From assembly GCA_014607495.2 (NCBI GenBank), contig CP053154.1, positions 11,470,001 to 11,534,000 on the forward strand: a stretch of 64,000 nucleotides of DNA, in the 5' to 3' direction. Position numbers and translations under genes: made by a program. Source of the stretch: Carposina sasakii. Taxonomy: Eukaryota; Arthropoda; Insecta; Lepidoptera; Carposinidae. The notes under the pieces were generated by a model, which ran no database searches, was not told the DNA's origin, and saw only the letters and a program-made list of their open reading frames with translations. The first letter of the stretch is position 1, and every line of letters starts with the position of its first letter. This document shows, piece by piece, positions 1 through 14,000 of the stretch.

Positions 1-560
1 ATATCTCCAGTCATATGGACTCCAGCGAGTTCCAACTTGTTACAACAAAACAAGACAGAAATTACTTGGTCTTAATTTTTTATATTAGGTACGCTTAGGA
101 CCGATTCGGATAATTGGCGATTCGGTTAATCGGCGTTCGGATAATAGGCGTTCTACTGTACTTAAAAATACATAATACAGATAGAATATACGCATTTCCA
201 CGATAGTATTCCTAAAATGGGGTAACTAGAACAGCAGGATTATGAAGGAAATCCTGCAGCCAGGTTTAGCATAGCATTAAATCCATTATTCTTTATTTAT
301 GTTACTTATATCCAGTTTCATTGTCATAATAGGCTATTTGACTGATTTTCAAAATCTATTTTATATTATTCTCTGGAGGTTTGATAACCCAGTAAAAGTT
401 GTATTTTTCAATTCTGGTACATATTTACTGCATAATATCAAATTAAAAGTTTAATATTTAAATATCGCGCCAATAAACTTCTTTGAAAATATGGCGTCGG
501 TGACATCACTTGCCTGTATCTGTCACTTTGACACATGTCATTAACATACTTTTTAGTGTA
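1..560. other. left-edge spacer, no gene seen
   Basis: AT-rich sequence with no supportable exon. The last part of the P450 gene (heme-binding FxxGxxxCxG region) was looked for on the minus strand and not found, so it must lie beyond the left edge. Positions about 202-270 carry a decayed copy of the repeat described at 42950-43130 (shared phrases: ggggtaactagaacagcagg and tttagcatagca). Confidence 0.6.
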
Positions 561-564
561 AGCA

Positions 565-990
565 AAAAAACGATTAGGCGGGAAAAGCTGGAAGGGTGCA
601 GGTGTAATTTTCTTGTGAAAATGAAAAAATATTTGTAAATGTCTTGTATGTGTGTGTAAAGTGATGTTTTCTGGTAGATAATTATATTTTGATTACTTGT
701 GATGTGAATCTAGTGCGTGTGCATGGTTTTATACGCAGGTAAACCGAGTAAAACTTTAGCCGGATTACGATTTCTTCATGGGTGCATGTAAGTTATTTCT
801 GCAATAATTTTCAATTTTGACCAACTTTACACTTGTTCTTGAGGATTTTCCCGACGTTTCATCATCATCATTATCATCCATCATAAATTCAGAAATCATT
901 TACTAAAGACAATGGCTGTATGGGCTTAGTTCCCCTTGCCTTTCCTTCGGGATAAACTAAACAAACAAAAAAACAAGTAAACAAAAAACA
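565..990 (+). repeat. interspersed repeat family D, copy 1
   Basis: About 420 bp nearly identical to sequence at 19430-20260 (split) and 20290-20700. It begins near gcgggaaaagctggaagggt, passes through a (CAT)n tract and ends in an A-rich tail after ttccttcgggataaactaaa. The A-rich end and (CAT)n tract resemble the 3' end of a non-LTR retrotransposon or SINE. No protein-coding potential is visible and the family name is unknown to me. Confidence 0.65.
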
Positions 991-1189
991 ATGTTTACAA
1001 GCAGGTGACCAATCATGAGCGTTTTGTGTCACGTGACAAAAGTTTAAAAATATGCATTTTTATTTATGTACGGATTTTTAAGTAAATCAATTATTATTTT
1101 CAACTTCAGTCAGTAAATAACCATTTTTAAACTCATAATACATACTGATTACAGTAATTGACTATTTATTTTCACATTGTCAAATAGCC

Positions 1190-1915
1190 TATGATAAATC
1201 AGCTACACTAGCTAAATACTGATAAAAGATTATACAGGGTGTAACAGAAGGAGTTTCTATCAAGCGAAATGGTATGGAAATAGATTGGTACAGAAAACCT
1301 GCTCAAGAATATCTATACAATGTTGAAATGTAGCATTTCGTTTTAACATTTCTGTTCATTATCATCATCATTACAGTCATTAACTCCCCTGCTGAAATTA
1401 GACCGGGAGAGCGCATATCCAGTTTCGTTGTCATAATTATGATAGGCAAATCAGCTACACTAGCTAAATACTGATAAAAGATTATACAGGGTGTAACAGA
1501 AGGAGTTTCTATCAAGCGAAATGGTATGAAAATAAACTGGTACAGAAAACCTGCTCAAGAATATCCATACAATGTTGAAATGTAGCATTTCGTTTTAACA
1601 TTTCTGTTCATTATCATCATCATTACAGTCATTAACTCCCCTGCTGAAATTAGACCGGAGAGCGCATATCCAGTTTCATTGTCATAATTATGATAGGCAA
1701 ATCAGCTACACTAGCTAAATACTGATAAAAGATTATACAGAGTGTAACAGAAGGAGTTTCTATCAAGCGAAATGGTATGAAAATAAACTGGTACAGAAAA
1801 CCTGCTCAAGAATATCCACACAATGTTGAAATGTAGCATTTCGTTTTAACATTTCTGTTCATTATCATCATCATTACGGCCATTAACTCCCCTTCTGAAT
1901 CTAGACCGGGAGAGC
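1190..1915 (+). repeat. tandem array, ~251-bp unit, about 2.9 copies
   Basis: The phrase tatacagggtgtaacagaag recurs at 1231, 1483 and 1734, giving a period of 251-252 bp. Each unit also contains catcatcattaca and gctacactagctaaatactg. Units differ by only a few substitutions, so the amplification is fairly recent. The unit contains a TACAGGGTGTAAC end typical of MITE family B in this window, suggesting the array grew from a transposon end. Confidence 0.85.
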
Positions 1916-2049
1916 GCAATAACTTCTGTCACTTCATCTTGTTGGCCAGTAGGATGACTTTCGTTCGACTACGGGTCTCCTAATTCCTGATTTGACAATA
2001 TTCTATTACAACTAGTATAAATCGAGAGTCAATATCGAAGTGTACCTAC

Positions 2050-5000
2050 CTGTATCTTTAGTGACCAGTCTTTGAAATAAAGGGACTGATGGATGCAGTC
2101 GGAGTGATTCTTTGACAACAGCTTCCAGATACTTCATTTGGTGCAGTTCACTGTGGATAAAAATAGAAGTACGTAGATAAATGTTTTATGTTGCACTACA
2201 TACATATGTACTTTTATATTACTTAACTACTTTTCACTGTGTCTATTTCTACCCTGTTTGTCTTGTCTCATTGTTGCTATTGTATCTGTGTGTGTGTAAT
2301 CCCCAAATAAAATCCTATTCTATTCTATTCTATAAAGAAGCTCCAATCTCCATATCTTATGCAGGTATCAAACATGAATCTGCTACAAAGTCTCTACAAA
2401 CTTATTTTTCCGCAGTCGGTAATAGTAGTGTAATAGTAGGTTGCCATCTTAAAACTTTGAGAACCAGGATTCAAAGAAGAAATACCAGGACATTTAGATT
2501 AAAGGCCAGAATTATACATGTGCGAGCCCTGTGTGTGATATGATTGGAGAACTCTCTCATGGTGTGTGGCGTGCAAATTTCAAAACATAGGTCTTTGACA
2601 CATTCAGCGCCGGCGACTATGTATTTGCTTCTTTTAGGCTTTCTGGAGGTGCCGTTGACGCTTCTTTACGTCATGGCACTAGGTGTTGACCCGATTTCGG
2701 CACTCTTATTAAATATGCCGACAGCGAATGTCTCAGACTCTAAAACTCAGAATGATGCTTAAAAACTATCCAGGACACCCCAAAAAGCAGGACATGTCCT
2801 GGGATAACAGGACGATTGGCAACCCTATAATAATGTGGTAAGTAACTACTTATGAAATCTGTGGCAATAGTAGCCATAAGTACTATGAAATATAACGTGT
2901 TCTTTCTCTGTGATAGCTAGAAAGGTTAATCTTGATATGGGCTGTAGGTATACCAACCTGTAAGTTGGATCTCTATCGGTGTCCCCAACAATGCTTTTCT
3001 GTTCCAAAAGAATTTTATCTTGAACGTCTTTATTCATAGCAAGGCAGTATAGACTAAAAACAATCGCCGATGTGATGGTATCATGACCCTGTAAAAATCC
3101 ATAACCATACTATTATAAGTAGGGTAATAATTTCCTAAAGGTATAAAATAGACATTTTATTTAATAGTGTCCAAAGTTTTTCCTCCTCTTTCCTCCATCT
3201 TGCTACCTACAGTAGAAATAAGGAAACAAAATATATTACACTCCAAAGGAAACGGCGACTTGCTCCAAGAACCTAGAACCTACAAGTCGCTCTCTCCTTT
3301 GTTCATAAGCATAAAATATATATCACGGTTAGTACAAAAAGTGTCTTGTGAATCAAATATGATTCATCGGACAGGGAACTTGTTAAAGCCCATGTAAATA
3401 CCTACCTCAAACATAAATGTGTCCACTTCTTCTCGGACATGTTCATTTGGTATTTTCTCCCCATTTTCTTGAGTCAAAAGCAGCAGGTCTAGGAAAGCGT
3501 ACTTATTTTTGATGCCTAAAAATAATGATTAATAATTAAATTAAGTCGATGATCTGAGTTACCTAACTAAACATAGACTCATCTACAGTCTTTGCTAGTA
3601 GAATGCAATGGGCACCAAAAGGCATAGGATCTAGGTACCTACTCGAAACTAATATTTGCGGCCGGCTGCCTGCCTGACGCCAATCCTCCTCGGGTATAGC
3701 TAAGTATACTAGTAGGGTATTTTCAGAAAATCTAAACGTGAAACATATGAACATGTAGGTAAGTACATGACTGGGATCGAACCTGCGGTCTTTCGATTAG
3801 AAGGCGCACGTTTTAACTATTGGGCTATTGTAGATATGTACTTAAATTTTAGATCGAACTATGTGTAGGTATTTTATCTATATAATTTTATACCAAGTTC
3901 TGAAGATTGGATTTGACTTGTATTCAAGTTGGAAAGTTCCTGACGCCGTCGTTCGATAACATGTCTCGTCTGCTCGTGTAGCACTTTCAACGCATGCTCC
4001 TGCTTTTTCCTCATAGGGACCAAGTTAAATATCGCATCTTCTGTTAGAAAAGGATTTCGCTGTCTTATTGATATTATGTCGCTCAACCTGAAAATTAAAG
4101 GCATAAAATAATTAAAACCCCCATTCCGTTTGTAGATGAGCAAGGAGTTGTTAGAATTTTGAGTAAGAGAAGATAAAATTTCAAATCTTCTCACTCAAAT
4201 ATACGTAACAAACAAGTGCATACTTACACATTGACAGCTTTAACGTATTTTGATTCATCATCTTGTTGGGCATTACAAGATACTCCCATTATAGATTCTG
4301 AAAAACAATAAAATCTTTAACTTCAATCTTCTTCTAGGTTCTTCAATCAGAACCTATTAACATTTTACTGATGAGATAACCTATGGTTTTACTCCACTGT
4401 TATGTGGACAGACTTTATCCTGATGTACCTACCTATCTATACAGATACGTAGGTAGGTACCTATTTCGCCACAAAGTAGCTATATAAATAACACAATGTT
4501 TATCGGTTTGCAACCTTAGCTGACCTTACCTGTCACATTATCCAAAGCCAAATTGGCGATAATTGGAAAGAAGTCTCTTGACTTTCCACCAGACAGCGGC
4601 TTTAATTTCTCCACCAATATCCCGGCGTTTTTGTTGAAAACCGGCAAAAAGTTTTGCAGTATGTTGAAGTGGAAGGCAGGGGTTAAATATTTTCGATGAG
4701 TTTTCCACCGTTGACCTACAATTTGAAAATGTTCTGTAGAACCTTTGTGTAATACGCGTCTGAGTTGGTCAAAAGTTGAGAAGGAGTTTATAATTTTCTT
4801 GGATATATTGGATTTGCATAATTAAATAACTGAGCTATCATAACATGGTATACAGGGTGTAGGTGATAGCCAGGCAAATACTGAAATGCTGAACAAGTAC
4901 CATTCTGTTGAGTTATACGACAGTGTTATTACTTGCAGGAAATGTATTTTTGATTTGATTGTCAGTAATCTTTGCTCTCCGCGCTAATTGCATCGGGCGA

Positions 5001-8000
5001 TCCTGTGACTAATTAAATGGGCTTATTAGTTATTCTGTGACCCATTTCTGTTTTTTGGATCGATCGAAAAAATGTTGCCCTCAAAAAATTTCAAAAAACT
5101 GATCAACCCTAATGGACCCATTAGGGTTGATCAGTTTTTTGAAATTTTTTCAGGGCAACATTTTTTGAAAATCATCTTTTGTTTAAAATTTTATTTTTAT
5201 GTCATTATTTAAGGCCTAATTAAATGAACTAAACATTTTTTCCTGAAAATATGAAAAATTTGTCTGAAAATTTCGAAATTTTCCTGTGAAAATTTTCAGT
5301 GTTTTCCGCCTCAGAATCATGGACTGAAGTCATGGTATCAATATTTGCCTGGCTGTCACAAACACCCTGTAATATAATGTATATAAAACAAAGTTGCTTC
5401 CTGCTGTTTGTATGTACCTATGCATGCTTAGATCTATTAAACTACGCAAAACGGATTTTGATGCGGTTTTTTTAAATAGATAGAGTAATTCAAGAGAAAG
5501 GTCTTATGTAAGTACCTATAGTATCAGCATTGTACTCGTGCGAAGCCGGGCGGATCGCTGTACATGATAATAACTAGACAAATAGAGAGAGTTTCATAAG
5601 ACTTACCAGTCGATGTTAGTAATCCTTGTCCTAGCCAAGGCTCCATTAGTTTGTACGATTTCCCTTTTGTAATCATATCATAACTGGATAATATAGGCTG
5701 AAAAATAGAATTTCCTTATTATCACTGCTTCCTTAGAGAAAATGAAATATAGTGACATACATACAAAATGTATCTAATACACATAAAGTTCTTTGTATGA
5801 TTATGTAATGTATATATGTAATGATTGACTGACGGATCAACGCTTAGCCTATAGCATAGAGGAGAATAACTATGCCTATAGGTAGGTAGGTACCGCTCAT
5901 GTAGATACCAAATCCCTGGGTACCGCTGATCTCAGAGACCTGCGACTTGGAAGGCGTGTTCTTGAATGACATAGGCATCCAATGAGAAAGGATATTCCGA
6001 AATGACCACGAGAACGGAAATTAACGAGATTTTTTAAAGTTTGGCGGACAAAGTCGCAGGCGCCCAGTAGTACCAATGTATACAGGGTGTTTGTGACAGC
6101 CAGGGAAATATTGATACCATGACTTCAGACCATGATTCTGAGGTGGAAAACACAGAAAATTTTCGCAGGAAAATTCCAAAATCTTCCGACTTTTTTTTTC
6201 ATATTTTCAGGAAAAAAATAGTTATGTTCGTTTATTTAGGCCTTAGGTAATGACTTAAAAATAAAATTTGAAACGAAAAAATTTTTAAAAAAAAAGTTGC
6301 CCCGAAAAAGTACAAAAACCTGATAAACCCTAATAGAGAATCGCAAGTGATCCAAAAAACAGCAATATGTCACTGAATAACCAATTATTAATTAATTATT
6401 ATGCTTTATTATACCTACACAGTAAAGTTTTCACAAATAAAGTTTATGACAAAGAAAATGTACAAAGGCGTGCTTATCTCTAAGAGAGATTTCTTCCAGC
6501 AAACCAATCGTGAAAGAGAAATAAACATAAGAGGTAGGTATGTGCGCACACAAACAGACCAATGAACTAGATAATTAAATAAAAAAAAATACATAAACCT
6601 AAAATAAACAAAAATACCTAAATAGACTACATAAACATTAATACCTAAATGAAACACATAAACACAGATAAGAATAGTTAAGTAGCATACATACACAAGG
6701 ATAAAAATAACATCGAATGCACCAAGTATATTGGTATACAAATGGTAAGAAACCAATATTCAGACAATATTAATCAAGAAGATGGGAGAGATAAATAAAG
6801 GAACTTCAATCTTTAAATACTTAAAAATATCCAATGATATTTTTAAGATATATTTTTTATTTATAACTCTTTTCGAGTCTGAAATTTTGTGGATCCTCGT
6901 AGGTTCCTTTTGGTGGGCTATTTTCATAGCTTTTCGCTTCTTCCGTTACACCTTGTATACCTACCAGGTGAAACTGCAAGGTGGATCAGCTAATGTCAGT
7001 CACTTCAACAACTTCTTTTGTAGGTATTTTTATGATTCCACTAATATTACAAACGCGAAAGTTTGTAAGTATGGATGGATGGATGGATTGGATGGATGGA
7101 TGTTTGTTACTCTTTCACGTAAAAACGGCTGGAGCGATTTTAATACGGGAAATTTACGACAAGCGCGTATCGAAATTAGACCTGTACGTTCATTAGGGAC
7201 TGCGAGGGAGCGCTAAGAACGAATTTCCCGAAATTCCCACGGGAAGGGGACTAACGGGAATTCAATTTTTTTACAAAAACCGCTGTACATGTGAAGCTAA
7301 AATCGGAGACTGCAGCACTAAGAATTGATTTCCCGAAATTCTGTCTGTGCGTTTGGCACGCTAATCTCAGGAACGGCTTAACCGATTTCGGTGCAGTTTT
7401 CAGGAATATATTGTGACAGGTCCCACTTTTAGGTTTTATCCCGGGAAAATGTTTTTATCCCTCGACAAGTCCACGCGGACGAAGTCGCGGGCGTCCACTA
7501 GTAATTCATAAAATAAAAAATAGGTAAGTCTACCTGTAGATTAATGTACTGTACTTAGATTCTCACTTACCTCGATATATTTCGGATGTGCAAACAAAAC
7601 AAACGGGCTTGAGAAAAGATGCACCATTACTGCATCGCCGTATAATCGAATCATCAACTCTATGGTCTTTAAAAATTCTGCAGATAAAAAAAATATTAAA
7701 TTAAAAATTCAGTTTTCTGTGCTGATTCGGGGTTTTGCTAGAATACATCGAAGAGCCGACTAAGGAGCTCAGGGGCGTTCTCTCAGACGATACTTGCCAC
7801 TGTACCTCAAGCACAGATTAACATCTCACCCCCGCAATGCTAAACGTGTAGGTAGGATCTGCATTATGATTCTGCAGTTCTGTCTACCTACCCCATATTG
7901 GGAACACAGAAACATATATGAATGTTATAAATTTTTTAATGAAGAAATGGAAAAAATTCTTCACCCGAGTGGGAATCGAACCCACGACCTCTGCATTCCG

Positions 8001-11000
8001 TGCTAGTGCTCTTACCACTGAGCTACCGGGTCTACATATATATATGAATGTGTAAAATTCTGTTTAATATCCAAAAAAATGAAAAACAAGTATAAAAATA
8101 ACCTAAGATGTACTTAGGTAATTTAAAACCTTTTAGTCTATACCTATCAAACCATTTACAAAGTGATGGCATAATTTATAACCATGGTTATTTGACCCCT
8201 ACATAATACTTTTATAATTTATAACAGGTTGTAGGTAGGTAGTTACGGTGATAGGTACAGGGTGTAACAAGAGGCGGATGTTAAGCGAAACGATATTTAC
8301 GAAACTACCACCTAGGTACTACTTTGGCGAAATCATTGCGAAATCACATGTTTCCCATTTATCCAAATACCAGAACGTAAGTACTTAACTACTCAGCAAT
8401 ATTCATACAATCATGTAAAATAAAAATGTAATTTTGAGTCTCTTTTGGGAATACGTTCCTTTAAAAAGAACCTAGGTATAACATTATAACTGACAATTCT
8501 GACCGATTCCGGCCCCAGTTCTGTGCATCTATTTTACTTAGTACCTTCCTTAGGTAGGCATTTTTTTTTTTTTTACTTAAGTCTTGTACATATCAGTCCC
8601 CGTATAAGCTAGATTTTTTGGCAGTTTCTAATGATTATCATTCTTTGAAGCTTAATTAAACGGAAATTACTTATTACAATAATAATCGATTTCCCCTCAA
8701 TTTAGTTCAATTAAAATAGGTATCTCGTAGGTAGGTAGGTACATTATAAAACTAATCGCTTGTTATTTACAAATAGAACGTTATTAAGCAGTCTCGTCAC
8801 AGCCGTTGTTAGCCTTCATACAGATTACTTATTATCTCGAAAAGAAACACTAAATTGCATACATACCTATCTACTTCTAAAAAAACGAAGAATAGGTATA
8901 CTAGGAAGAGAAGGAGAGTAAGGACTCGTTTAAACAATAAAAAAAGGGTAGGTAAGGTTGTAGAGTATGTATCATTAGTGTTAACTAAATTAAAGAAAAC
9001 AATGTTACTAAACTATTATAAGTACTGAGTTTTTTTTTATTCTAAGTATTAGGGCTCCGCCATCATACAATAACCACGCGTGTCATACCATTAATACCAA
9101 TCCAATCATCAAAACCAAGAATTTCTCGTTTACATCTATGATACTTTCCCCCATCACATTACAAACGTATTCATCTAAGTATGCTGGAGGTCTTACATTT
9201 CTCCTAGGTCTACTTCCTATAGGAGGAGTACTAACATCCAATAAATCCTCTTCAATTTGCTCATTAGCAAATGTACTACTTAAAAGTTCAGGACTTTCAC
9301 TATCAGTAAGACTTTGTCTCAATGTTAAGTAAATAACTGCGTTTTTCTACATTGGTAATAACTGCACAAGACGCGCGTTTACTTGATCAGCAAACATATC
9401 ATTGTTAGTGATCAGAACTTTCAGTATTAAACACTTATATCTCAGACTGACAAGTATTATTAAGTGAAAAGGCTTTAAGTGATGTATTTCTCCTTAACAT
9501 ATTTCCTTTTTCATCCCTAACTATAAAAGATCGAGGTGAACTGTGAAATTAACAATCTTTGCAGGACACCATACTTTATCTTTATAAAATACCACATCTT
9601 GTCCTACATTAAACTTATACCTATGACATTTGTAGCACTGTTTATCACATGTTGCACTTATTTATGACATTTCTTTTGTTTTGTGTGAATATTCAAAACC
9701 TTTCCGTACAACTTTAGGCAGTCGCTAGTACCGCTCACTATGCATTGGCAAAATTGATCTGGTTGAACGACTCAGTAAAAGTTGAGATGGGCTATAAGGT
9801 GAGTCCAACACTGGACTATTCCGATATTCAAGTAACATTAATTCAAAATCTAAATTATCACTTTTACATTTAACATATTGCAATTCCAACATACCTTTCA
9901 ATAAAACCATTTGATTTTGGATACAATGGATATGGTAACAGAGAAAAACCATATTCTTTATGAATTTTTTAAAATCTAAATAAATTATGGTATTATTGCT
10001 CTTACCATGGGTAGATTGACTTTTATGTTCTCAATTACATTTATACTGTCATATACTGTTAATTAAATTTTGAATAAAATCTGCTATTAGAAGACAATTT
10101 ACATTACAATAGTTACGAGGCAACCAACCTTCTCTGAACGTTACAACTTCCACGAATCATATATTCCTTTGCGAAATCACATAAAACAAAAAGTGTACTA
10201 TTATAGCGCTTAGTCGACCATATGTTTTCAAGATGCCAAAATGAGAAAAATGCAATTTTGACAAAACAGTTTTTTGTAGCAAAACAGGGACCATTATTCT
10301 ATGATTCAAATATACCAAATATTAAGCACAATTTCAATAATTTTGCCAATATGGCTTCAAATTTTTGGAACCCAAATTTCCAACCCATTATAAAAATTAT
10401 CCTATTTTGTCACAAATTGTAGCCTGTGAGATATCTAACAGAAAACTATCACTGACATTAACTGTGTGAACTAAGTGAACTCTCTAATGTATCACAGTCA
10501 GCTTTTGATGATGCTCTACTTAATGCATCAGCAATTAACATTTGAGAACCTGTTTATATACTGTTGTACCTCTATCCCACCAATGATCATAAATATTTAG
10601 CTTATTCTAATTTTAGTAGTCTTTGAGATGCAATAGACAAGTAAATTTCTTTTTTCATTATTGACACCAGTGGTAAATGATCAGTTTGTATAATAGTATG
10701 CCTTTATATATAATAATGAAACTTTTTACATGCAAACAATATAGCTAGAAATTCTTTATCAATTTGACCGTATTCACACTCTGTTTTACTCAAACTCTTC
10801 GAAGCAAATGCGATTGGTTGCTTGTTTTGCATTAACACACACCCAATAGCATTCTTTGAACTATCAGTCTGAATAGTTATTGGTTGCTTTGGATCAAAGT
10901 TTTTTAAGCTACTGGTGGACTATATATGTTTTTTAACTTTTCTATGCAATCTTCCTGAGGTTTTCCCCAGACGCTTGACAAAATCGAACTTCAACAAAAT

Positions 11001-14000
11001 ATTTTTCTTTCAAGAAGTTCTTGGTCGAGGGCATTGACTCATGTTAATTCTATAATAAATGGTATTCAAAGCTACTTGGTATTTACCATTCAACCCTAGA
11101 TATATTACCTCTGTAAACTTTGCTTATCTTCAGGAGAATCATATTCAATTATTGCCTTGATCTGGCATTAAACAACCATTAACTATCTCATGACCAAAAT
11201 ATCTAACTGTTTCAGGAAGATACTGGAATTTTTTTAAATTAAATTGGTTAATATTTAAATCTGATATTGCTCTACATCAAAACTTTTTTCAAAGCAAACA
11301 TACAGATCATGTTCCTCTTTTGTAATCCCAAAAATCAACATCTATGTAAATAAAAATATGCTGTCAATGTTGAAAAATTTTCACAATCAAATATTTCCGC
11401 AGAGACTCTAAACGGTAAAGATATGTCCCAAAACAAAGGAAAGTAAATCCTGCTTTCAAGAACTTTGCCAACTCTAAATATGCTGTAATCCACAAACCAA
11501 GAAGAAATATGCATATACAACGGATTACTTTTTTAAGAAACGAGAAGAGCAAATAGTGGGTATCAAAAATTTTTTTAGCCAATACTAAAGTCGCGAGAAT
11601 AACAAACATAGCAATTTTCAACAATGAACAATTCTGCCATCTTGCAAAGAAGGACCTTTTTCACTGCGGAAATGTGTTCAATTTTTAAATTTAAGGGGAA
11701 CCACGAGTGTGTGGGACACTGAAGATAATAGATATGATTGCTTGGAAATTGTGCCAATAAAATCTTTAACTATATTTTACCGTCTCAGTAAAATTATTGT
11801 TTGTTATACTTTTTATTTTTATTTTGCTTGCAGAAGACATTTTTTGTTTGTTTTGAGACATGCATTTTTTCCAAGAGATTGTGAAAGAACTGTTACAATT
11901 TAATAAAATCTGATTTTTTTAAAAATTAATATAAAATAACTTTTTCCCTGTATTATTATAAGCTTGTAGTTTAAAGTTACAGATGCTCCAATCTTAGTTG
12001 TTACTTGTAATTGTACTAAGTATTAATTAACATCTTGAAACTAAATTGTCTTTAATCCTCTAGTAACAGGGCAATGAGGCCCACGTTTAATAAACCTTTT
12101 TAACACTAGCACAATAAAACAACATACTTTTCACATTGTTGAAGACTTATTTCTACCGTAAATTGCTCCTACTGAAAAATGATATGGGTTTTTTACTACC
12201 AGATTCCCCCTGAGAAGGGTTTTTATGGTTCCACACCTTCACGAAAAAACATCTATAGGATACTTTTTGTCCACTGCGTCGTCCGTCTGCAGCTTGTTTT
12301 CCTATGCCAACCTGAAATTTAGATCAACTTCATCTAGCTCGGTGTCCCTTCCATAAAATCCTTCTGAGCCAAATCAAAAGATACTAACCGTTTATGCCGC
12401 AAATTTTCGACACTTGCAAGGGAATCAAAACCTACAGGGTGCTTCCCGTGAACTCAGAATCTTGAAATTTGGTACGAAGCAACGTCTTATAGCATAGATA
12501 AAGGAAAAATTACGAAAACCATTTTTAGTTCATCAGCATAACTATTTTTTTTTTTTATATTAAACTTACTACCCTCCTCATAAACGCTTAAATTGAAATT
12601 CATACCAAATACTCAGGTCTATAATACCTTTAAGCTGTAGCATAAATCAGACTTCTATGTTCCAATCAAAAGAAACAGCAATTTATGCATATTGAACTGT
12701 AGACATCAAAACCTAAAGGGTACTTCCAGTCGACCTAGAATCTTGACGATTTGGCATGAAGCAACGTTTTATAGCACACATAAAGGAAAAATTCCAACTT
12801 AAAAGTTTTTTTAGTTACATTACAAACCCATATATATTTTTTAATAAATTTAAGGTCTGGTTCAAATTTAATAGACTTAATTAATATTTTTGAACCAGAT
12901 ATTCTAAATAGTGACTAACAAGAACTTAGTAAATAAATAACTTTAATAAAAAAACTTTCGCAAGTCTGCTGCAAGGCTAGTATGGAAGTGTTCATCAGTT
13001 ATATTATAGATAAATGAAAAGTGTTAATATAGAAAAAACGATAAAAATGCCTGCCGTGATTACTTAAACGATAAAGAGATCTTTGTCGTCAATTTACGGC
13101 TCCTCCATCATTTTTCCCGTAATGATGAATTTCATTTGCAATAAGTACCATAGTTATGACTCGATTGTCGTAATACAAACGAACTTTGTAAACCTTGCTT
13201 TGTAAAACTAGTCCACTGGCACTATAAAAATTTCACACGATCAAGTAATTAATAAAAAAAGTATTATCGCTTTTCCTTAAGCATTTTACACCATTTTTGC
13301 ATAAACTTATTTGTTCTTGACATGTATACGCATTATACTCAGATGTAAAGCAATATTCTTTTAGGTGGGCCTTAATTGCCACCGGTATAGTCGAATTTTA
13401 TTGTTGCTGCGCATGTTAGGCATATTTGAAAATACTTAATACCACATTGTCATGTTTATTCAAAGTATATCATTATTTACTAATTCGGTAATGTTCTCAT
13501 ACGATCTTAAAATGTAAACATGCGACTTCGGCGCAATCATTTCGAGTCTCAAATTTTGTGGATAGGTTCTTGATAGTCGGCTAAATACTAAACATATACC
13601 TGTAGGTATATGTAAAGCCGAATTTACATTACGAAATTAATTTCATGACATTAGTTTTACCAACAGTTTCACATGTAATTTAATATTTTCGTAATGCATG
13701 CATTAATTTCATGAATGCCAATGAGTTTCGTGCCCTGCGCAATTTTTTTGTGAAATTTGTCACAAAAATGTCACACAACTAATTTCATAGTGTAGACGCG
13801 ACGTGAATCTAGTGTCGCGAAAGCGCCTGCGCGTTTAGACCTGTGTATTTTTAACATCGCGCGCGCTTCAAGCTTTGCAAAAGGCAAACCAACGATGGAG
13901 TACAGATAAAAATATACAATTCATATTTTTTTAAAAGTTTATATGTAAACATTTTTTTAGCTACATTGAATTTAGAAAAATATAGCTTTGATGGTGGTGG

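Noticed and set aside
1190..1915. CRISPR-like array
   Set aside because: Units are about 251 bp and homologous throughout; there are no unique spacers and the genome is eukaryotic.
1920..2040. Next P450 exon beyond 2050
   Set aside because: No acceptor and frame continuing exon 9 was found between 1 and 2050; the remaining exons are presumed off the window.
6415..7216. ORFs at 6415-6756 (minus) and 6782-7216 (plus)
   Set aside because: They run across MITE B, non-LTR 3' UTR and Helitron sequence without recognisable protein motifs.
7960..8033. A tRNA gene on the minus strand
   Set aside because: A and B boxes are present, but the anticodon stem cannot pair and the same unit with an identical non-tRNA tail occurs at 33592 and 42767. 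It is a SINE.
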